Assembly: GCA_026874595.1 (NCBI GenBank)
Contig: CM049309.1
Coordinates: 28,399,033 to 28,463,032, forward strand
Direction of reading: 5' to 3'
Length of the DNA: 64,000 bases
From: Sipunculus nudus
Lineage: Eukaryota; Annelida; Sipuncula; Golfingiida; Sipunculidae
Both the position numbers and the translations under genes were made by a program. The notes beneath the pieces were generated by a model. It was not told where the DNA came from. It did not search any database and saw only the letters and a list, made by a program, of their open reading frames with translations. Below are positions 56,657-64,000 of the stretch, piece after piece (position 1 is the stretch's first letter; every line of letters starts with the position of its first letter).

Positions 56657-59600
56657 GCTAAACAACCCATCAAGTTTGGTATCAACGGAAAGTACTTTTC
56701 ACAGGTAGTCGCATGGTATGAATTTTAGAGTGGCACAAGTGAGCGTTTTAGAGAAGTCAAATACGACTTTTATTCAATTTTATTTTAATTTAGCGTGAAT
56801 TTTAAAGTGTTATAAAATTTTAATTACGCTAAACAACCCATTAAGTATGGTATGAACGGAAAGTACTTTTTACTGGTAGTCACATGGTATGAAATTTAGA
56901 GTGGCACAAGTGAGCGTTTTAGAGCAATTAAATACGACTTTTATTTAATTTTATTTTAATTTAGCGTGAATTTTAAAGTGATATAAAATTTTAATTACGC
57001 TAAACAACCCATCAAGTTTGGTATCAACGGAAAGTACTTTTAACAGGTAGTCACATGGTATGAATTTTAGAGTGGCACAAGTGAGCGTTTTAGAGCAGTC
57101 AAGTACGACCTTTATTCAGATTTTTTAATTTAGCGTGAATTTTAAAGTATTATACATCTTTAAATACGCTAAACAACCCATCAAGTTTGGTATCAACGGA
57201 AAGGACTTTTTACTGGTATTCACAAGGTATGAATTTTAGAGTGGCACAAGTATGCGTTTAAGAGCAGTCAGATACGACTATTATTCATTTTTTTTTAATT
57301 TAGCGTGAATTTTAAAGTGTTATTAATTTTTAAATACGCTAAACAACCCATCAAGTTTGGTATAAACGGAAAGAACTTTTACTGGTATTCACATGGTATG
57401 AATTTTAGAGTGGCACAAGTGAGCGTTTTAGAGCAGTCAAGTACGACTGTTATTAATTTTTTTTTTAATTTAGCGTGAATTTTAAAGTATTATACACCTT
57501 AAATACGCTAAACAACCCATCAAGTTTGGTATCAACGGAAAGGACTTTTTACTGGTATTCACATGGTATGAATTTTAGAGTGGCACAAGTGAGTGTTTTA
57601 GAGCAGTCAAATACGACTATTATTCATTTTTATTTTAATTTAGGGTGAATTTTAAAGTGATATAAAATTTTAATTACGCTAAACAACCCATCAAGTTTGG
57701 TATCAACGGAAAGAACTTTTCACTGGTAGTCTTATGGTATGAATTTTAGAGTGGCACAAGTGAGCGTTTTAGAGCAGCCAAGTACGACTTTTATTCAAAT
57801 TTTTTTATTTAGCGTGAATTTTAAAGTATTATACATCTTTAAATACGCTAAACAAGCCATTAAGTTTGGTATCAACGGAAAGGACTTTTCACTGGTATTC
57901 ACATGGTATGAATTTTAGAGTGGCACAAGTGTGCGTTTCAGAGCAGTCAGATACGACTATTATTCATTTTTTTTAAATTTAACGTGAATTTTAAAGTGTT
58001 AATAATCTTTAAATACGCTAAACAACCCAGCACGTTTGTTATAAACGGAAAGAACTTTTTACTGGTAGTCACATGGTATGAATTTTAGAGTGGCACAAGA
58101 GACCGTTTTAGAGCAGTCAGGTACGACCTTTATTCATTTTTTTTAATTTAGCGTGAATTTTAAAGTGTTATCAAATTTTAATTACGTTAAACAACCCATC
58201 ACGTTTGGTATCAACGGAAAGGACTTTTTAGTGGTATTCACATGGTATGAATTTTAGAGTGGCACAAGTGAGCGTTTTAGAGCAGTCAGATACTTCTATT
58301 ATTCATTTTTTTTTTTTAATTTAGCGTGAATTTTAAAGTGTTATTAATCTTTAAATACGCTAAACAACCCATCAAGTTTGGTATAAATGGAAAAAACTTT
58401 TTACTGGAAGTCACATGGTATGAATTTTAGAGTGGCACAAGTGACCGTTTTAGAGCAGTCAAGTACGACTTTTATTCAATTTTTTTAATTTAGCGTGAAT
58501 TTTAAAGTATTATACATCTTTAAATACGCTAAACAACCCATCAAGTTTGGTATCAACGGAAAGAACTTTTCACAGGTAGTCGCATGGTATAAATTTTAGA
58601 GTGGCACAAGTGAGCGTTTTAGAGCAGTCAAGTACGACTTTTATTCCAATTTTTTTAATTTAGCGTGAATTTTAAAGTATTATACATCTTTAAATACGCT
58701 AAACAACCCATCAAGTTTGGTATCAACGGAAAAGACTTTTTACTGGTATTCACATGGTATGAATTTTAGAGTGGCACAAGTAAGTGTTTTAGAGCAGTCA
58801 AATACGACTATTATTCAGTTTTATTTTAATTTAGCGTGAATTTTAAAGTGATATAAAATTTTAATTACGCTAAACAACCCATCAAGTTTGGTATCAACGG
58901 AAAGAACTTTTCACTGGTAGTCTTATGGTATGAATTTTAGAGTGGCACAAGTGAGCGTTTTAGAGCAGTCAAGTACGACTTTTATTCAAATTTTTTTATT
59001 TAGCGTGAATTTTAAAGTATTATACATCTTTAAATACGCTAAACAACCCATCAAGTTTGGTATCAACGGAAAGTACTTTTCACAGGTAGTCGCATGGTAT
59101 GAATTTTAGAGTGGCACAAGTGAGCGTTTTAGAGAAGTCAAATACGACTTTTATTCAATTTTATTTTAATTTAGCGTGAATTTTAAAGTGTTATAAAATT
59201 TTAATTACGCTAAACAACCCATTAAGTATGGTATGAACGGAAAGTACTTTTTACTGGTAGTCACATGGTATGAAATTTAGAGTGGCACAAGTGAGCGTTT
59301 TAGAGCAATTAAATACGACTTTTATTTAATTTTATTTTAATTTAGCGTGAATTTTAAAGTGATATAAAATTTTAATTACGCTAAACAACCCATCAAGTTT
59401 GGTATCAACGGAAAGTACTTTTAACAGGTAGTCACATGGTATGAATTTTAGAGTGGCACAAGTGAGCGTTTTAGAGCAGTCAAGTACGACCTTTATTCAG
59501 ATTTTTTAATTTAGCGTGAATTTTAAAGTATTATACATCTTTAAATACGCTAAACAACCCATCAAGTTTGGTATCAACGGAAAGGACTTTTTACTGGTAT

Positions 59601-62600
59601 TCACAAGGTATGAATTTTAGAGTGGCACAAGTATGCGTTTAAGAGCAGTCAGATACGACTATTATTCATTTTTTTTAATTTAGCGTGAATTTTAAAGTGT
59701 TATTAATTTTTAAATACGCTAAACAACCCATCAAGTTTGGTATAAACGGAAAGAACTTTTTACTGGTATTCACATGGTATGAATTTTAGAGTGGCACAAG
59801 TGAGCGTTTTAGAGCAGTCAAGTACGACTGTTATTAATTTTTTTTTTAATTTAGCGTGAATTTTAAAGTATTATACACCTTAAATACGCTAAACAACCCA
59901 TCAAGTTTGGTATCAACGGAAAGGACTTTTTACTGGTATTCACATGGTATGAATTTTAGAGTGGCACAAGTGAGTGTTTTAGAGCAGTCAAATACGACTA
60001 TTATTCATTTTTATTTTAATTTAGGGTGAATTTTAAAGTGATATAAAATTTTAATTACGCTAAACAACCCATCAAGTTTGGTATCAACGGAAAGAACTTT
60101 TCACTGGTAGTCTTATGGTATGAATTTTAGAGTGGCACAAGTGAGCGTTTTAGAGCAGCCAAGTACGACTTTTATTCAAATTTTTTTATTTAGCGTGAAT
60201 TTTAAAGTATTATACATCTTTAAATACGCTAAACAAGCCATTAAGTTTGGTATCAACGGAAAGGACTTTTCACTGGTATTCACATGGTATGAATTTTAGA
60301 GTGGCACAAGTGTGCGTTTCAGAGCAGTCAGATACGACTATTATTCATTTTTTTTAAATTTAACGTGAATTTTAAAGTGTTAATAATCTTTAAATACGCT
60401 AAACAACCCAGCACGTTTGTTATAAACGGAAAGAACTTTTTACTGGTAGTCACATGGTATGAATTTTAGAGTGGCACAAGAGACCGTTTTAGAGCAGTCA
60501 GGTACGACCTTTATTCATTTTTTTTAATTTAGCGTGAATTTTAAAGTGTTATCAAATTTTAATTACGTTAAACAACCCATCACGTTTGGTATCAACGGAA
60601 AGGACTTTTTAGTGGTATTCACATGGTATGAATTTTAGAGTGGCACAAGTGAGCGTTTTAGAGCAGTCAGATACTTCTATTATTCATTTTTTTTTTTTAA
60701 TTTAGCGTGAATTTTAAAGTGTTATTAATCTTTAAATACGCTAAACAACCCATCAAGTTTGGTATAAATGGAAAAAACTTTTTACTGGAAGTCACATGGT
60801 ATGAATTTTAGAGTGGCACAAGTGACCGTTTTAGAGCAGTCAAGTACGACTTTTATTCAATTTTTTTAATTTAGCGTGAATTTTAAAGTATTATACATCT
60901 TTAAATACGCTAAACAACCCATCAAGTTTGGTATCAACGGAAAGAACTTTTCACAGGTAGTCGCATGGTATAAATTTTAGAGTGGCACAAGTGAGCGTTT
61001 TAGAGCAGTCAAGTACGACTTTTATTCCAATTTTTTTAATTTAGCGTGAATTTTAAAGTATTATACATCTTTAAATACGCTAAACAACCCATCAAGTTTG
61101 GTATCAACGGAAAAGACTTTTTACTGGTATTCACATGGTATGAATTTTAGAGTGGCACAAGTGAGTGTTTTAGAGCAGTCAAATACGACTATTATTCAGT
61201 TTTATTTTAATTTAGCGTGAATTTTAAAGTGATATAAAATTTTAATTACGCTAAACAACCCATCAAGTTTGGTATCAACGGAAAGAACTTTTCACTGGTA
61301 GTCTTATGGTATGAATTTTAGAGTGGCACAAGTGAGCGTTTTAGAGCAGTCAAGTACGACTTTTATTCAAATTTTTTTATTTAGCGTGAATTTTAAAGTA
61401 TTATACATCTTTAAATACGCTAAACAACCCATCAAGTTTGGTATCAACGGAAAGTACTTTTCACAGGTAGTCGCATGGTATGAATTTTAGAGTGGCACAA
61501 GTGAGCGTTTTAGAGAAGTCAAATACGACTTTTATTCAATTTTATTTTAATTTAGCGTGAATTTTAAAGTGTTATAAAATTTTAATTACGCTAAACAACC
61601 CATTAAGTATGGTATGAACGGAAAGTACTTTTTACTGGTAGTCACATGGTATGAAATTTAGAGTGGCACAAGTGAGCGTTTTAGAGCAATTAAATACGAC
61701 TTTTATTTAATTTTATTTTAATTTAGCGTGAATTTTAAAGTGATATAAAATTTTAATTACGCTAAACAACCCATCAAGTTTGGTATCAACGGAAAGTACT
61801 TTTAACAGGTAGTCACATGGTATGAATTTTAGAGTGGCACAAGTGAGCGTTTTAGAGCAGTCAAGTACGACCTTTATTCAGATTTTTTAATTTAGCGTGA
61901 ATTTTAAAGTATTATACATCTTTAAATACGCTAAACAACCCATCAAGTTTGGTATCAACGGAAAGGACTTTTTACTGGTATTCACAAGGTATGAATTTTA
62001 GAGTGGCACAAGTATGCGTTTAAGAGCAGTCAGATACGACTATTATTCATTTTTTTTAATTTAGCGTGAATTTTAAAGTGTTATTAATTTTTAAATACGC
62101 TAAACAACCCATCAAGTTTGGTATAAACGGAAAGAACTTTTTACTGGTATTCACATGGTATGAATTTTAGAGTGGCACAAGTGAGCGTTTTAGAGCAGTC
62201 AAGTACGACTGTTATTAATTTTTTTTTTAATTTAGCGTGAATTTTAAAGTATTATACACCTTAAATACGCTAAACAACCCATCAAGTTTGGTATCAACGG
62301 AAAGGACTTTTTACTGGTATTCACATGGTATGAATTTTAGAGTGGCACAAGTGAGTGTTTTAGAGCAGTCAAATACGACTATTATTCATTTTTATTTTAA
62401 TTTAGGGTGAATTTTAAAGTGATATAAAATTTTAATTACGCTAAACAACCCATCAAGTTTGGTATCAACGGAAAGAACTTTTCACTGGTAGTCTTATGGT
62501 ATGAATTTTAGAGTGGCACAAGTGAGCGTTTTAGAGCAGCCAAGTACGACTTTTATTCAAATTTTTTTATTTAGCGTGAATTTTAAAGTATTATACATCT

Positions 62601-63799
62601 TTAAATACGCTAAACAAGCCATTAAGTTTGGTATCAACGGAAAGGACTTTTCACTGGTATTCACATGGTATGAATTTTAGAGTGGCACAAGTGTGCGTTT
62701 CAGAGCAGTCAGATACGACTATTATTCATTTTTTTTAAATTTAACGTGAATTTTAAAGTGTTAATAATCTTTAAATACGCTAAACAACCCAGCACGTTTG
62801 TTATAAACGGAAAGAACTTTTTACTGGTAGTCACATGGTATGAATTTTAGAGTGGCACAAGAGACCGTTTTAGAGCAGTCAGGTACGACCTTTATTCATT
62901 TTTTTTAATTTAGCGTGAATTTTAAAGTGTTATCAAATTTTAATTACGTTAAACAACCCATCACGTTTGGTATCAACGGAAAGGACTTTTTAGTGGTATT
63001 CACATGGTATGAATTTTAGAGTGGCACAAGTGAGCGTTTTAGAGCAGTCAGATACTTCTATTATTCATTTTTTTTTTTTAATTTAGCGTGAATTTTAAAG
63101 TGTTATTAATCTTTAAATACGCTAAACAACCCATCAAGTTTGGTATAAATGGAAAAAACTTTTTACTGGAAGTCACATGGTATGAATTTTAGAGTGGCAC
63201 AAGTGACCGTTTTAGAGCAGTCAAGTACGACTTTTATTCAATTTTTTTAATTTAGCGTGAATTTTAAAGTATTATACATCTTTAAATACGCTAAACAACC
63301 CATCAAGTTTGGTATCAACGGAAAGAACTTTTCACAGGTAGTCGCATGGTATAAATTTTAGAGTGGCACAAGTGAGCGTTTTAGAGCAGTCAAGTACGAC
63401 TTTTATTCCAATTTTTTTAATTTAGCGTGAATTTTAAAGTATTATACATCTTTAAATACGCTAAACAACCCATCAAGTTTGGTATCAACGGAAAAGACTT
63501 TTTACTGGTATTCACATGGTATGAATTTTAGAGTGGCACAAGTGAGTGTTTTAGAGCAGTCAAATACGACTATTATTCAGTTTTATTTTAATTTAGCGTG
63601 AATTTTAAAGTGATATAAAATTTTAATTACGCTAAACAACCCATCAAGTTTGGTATCAACGGAAAGAACTTTTCACTGGTAGTCTTATGGTATGAATTTT
63701 AGAGTGGCACAAGTGAGCGTTTTAGAGCAGTCAAGTACGACTTTTATTCAAATTTTTTTATTTAGCGTGAATTTTAAAGTATTATACATCTTTAAATAC
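56657..63799. repeat. Three consecutive 14-mer higher-order repeats (~2,381 bp each)
   Basis: Blocks start with type A at about 56657, 59038 and 61420 and have the same 14-type order as 52741-55126. By eye the three are nearly identical, differing mostly in poly-T length and a few bases (for example GTAAGTGTTTT at about 58780 against GTGAGTGTTTT at 61162). From 63800 the array continues with H and I monomers of the unprimed kind. Confidence 0.88.
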
Positions 63800-64000
63800 G
63801 CTAAACAACCCATCAAGTTTGGTATCAACGGAAAGGACTTTTCACTGGTATTCACATGGTATGAATTTTAGAGTGGCACAAGTGTGCGTTTCAGAGCAGT
63901 CAGATACGACTATTATTCATTTTTTTTTTAATTTACCGTGAATTTTAAAGTGTTATTAATCTTTAAATACGCTAAACAACCCATCACGTTTGGTATAAAC

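Larger units (their letters stand above)
50976..64000. repeat. 170-bp satellite array with higher-order repeats, ~77 monomers, continues beyond window
   Basis: After a partial unit (50976-51037), monomers of 169-173 bp start at 51038, 51208, 51378, 51547, 51718 and so on, anchored on CGCTAAACAACCC. Conserved phrases are GTTTGGTATCAACGGAAAG, ATGGTATGAATTTTAGAG, TGGCACAAGTGAGCGTTTTA and AATTTAGCGTGAATTTTAAA. Monomer types differ by diagnostic substitutions and recur in fixed order. The monomer is AT-rich with a variable poly-T run. Short frames (for example 52122-52373) are artefacts. Nothing in it resembles a gene. Confidence 0.97.

Noticed and set aside
50976-64000. CRISPR-like array
   Set aside because: Monomers are tandem, 170 bp, with no unique spacers; the context is eukaryotic satellite DNA.

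Overview
The window looks like intergenic or heterochromatic DNA of an animal, most likely a bivalve mollusc. This is inferred from the style of the dispersed repeats (GGTGGCGCCACC-bearing units, GACGGACGG runs next to terminal hairpins), from the long TA/GA microsatellites, and from degraded metazoan retroelements of three classes. No host protein-coding, rRNA or tRNA gene could be supported. Almost all open frames are in repeats or are fossil transposon fragments.

Layout. 1-2060 is a dispersed repeat (family A), with further long copies at 27546-30010 and 37808-43470. 3085-5613 is bracketed by 15-bp terminal inverted repeats (TIRs) and a 5-bp target duplication. 5630-10028 is a mosaic of short non-autonomous elements, one clearly nested in another. 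10240-11590 is a GC-rich 246-bp tandem array. 11869-19275 is bounded by a perfect 14-bp inverted repeat, has CACAGTGA-type arrays inside both ends, and holds a 2.1-kb imperfect palindrome (15304-17444). 20328-22019 is a 180-bp-periodic element interrupted by a 2,240-bp TIR element (22020-24259) with a TAT duplication; an empty site is visible at 32411-32452. 24404-26721 is another dispersed element, with a 641-bp TIR element nested near its 3' end. 33964-37785 is a tandem segmental duplication of such elements.

The retroelement block runs from 37953 to about 50660. It contains a LINE-like insertion with a 14-bp target-site duplication (a gag with zinc knuckles and a truncated APE endonuclease, no reverse transcriptase). 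Next is a tyrosine-recombinase (DIRS/Ngaro-type) retroelement pseudogene with recognisable gag, RT, RNase H and recombinase. A minus-strand Ty3/gypsy pol fossil follows. A small unrecognised minus-strand ORF (50683-50949) abuts the satellite.

From about 50976 to the right end (13 kb, about 77 monomers) is a satellite of ~170-bp monomers with clear higher-order repeat (HOR) structure. Twelve monomer types form a 10-mer block, two 6-mer blocks and four copies of a 14-mer (about 2,381 bp), the last three consecutive. Each monomer carries an AT-rich dyad flanked by TTTAGCGT and ACGCTAAA. This resembles the organisation of centromeric satellites.

The main cross-cutting observation is that at least five dispersed families share one architecture. 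Each has a 5' end starting AAACTAGA or AAACAAG, then a family-specific ~10-nt sequence whose reverse complement lies at the 3' end (usually in a terminal hairpin), followed by an A-rich tail. This matches the known layout of Helentron-derived elements.
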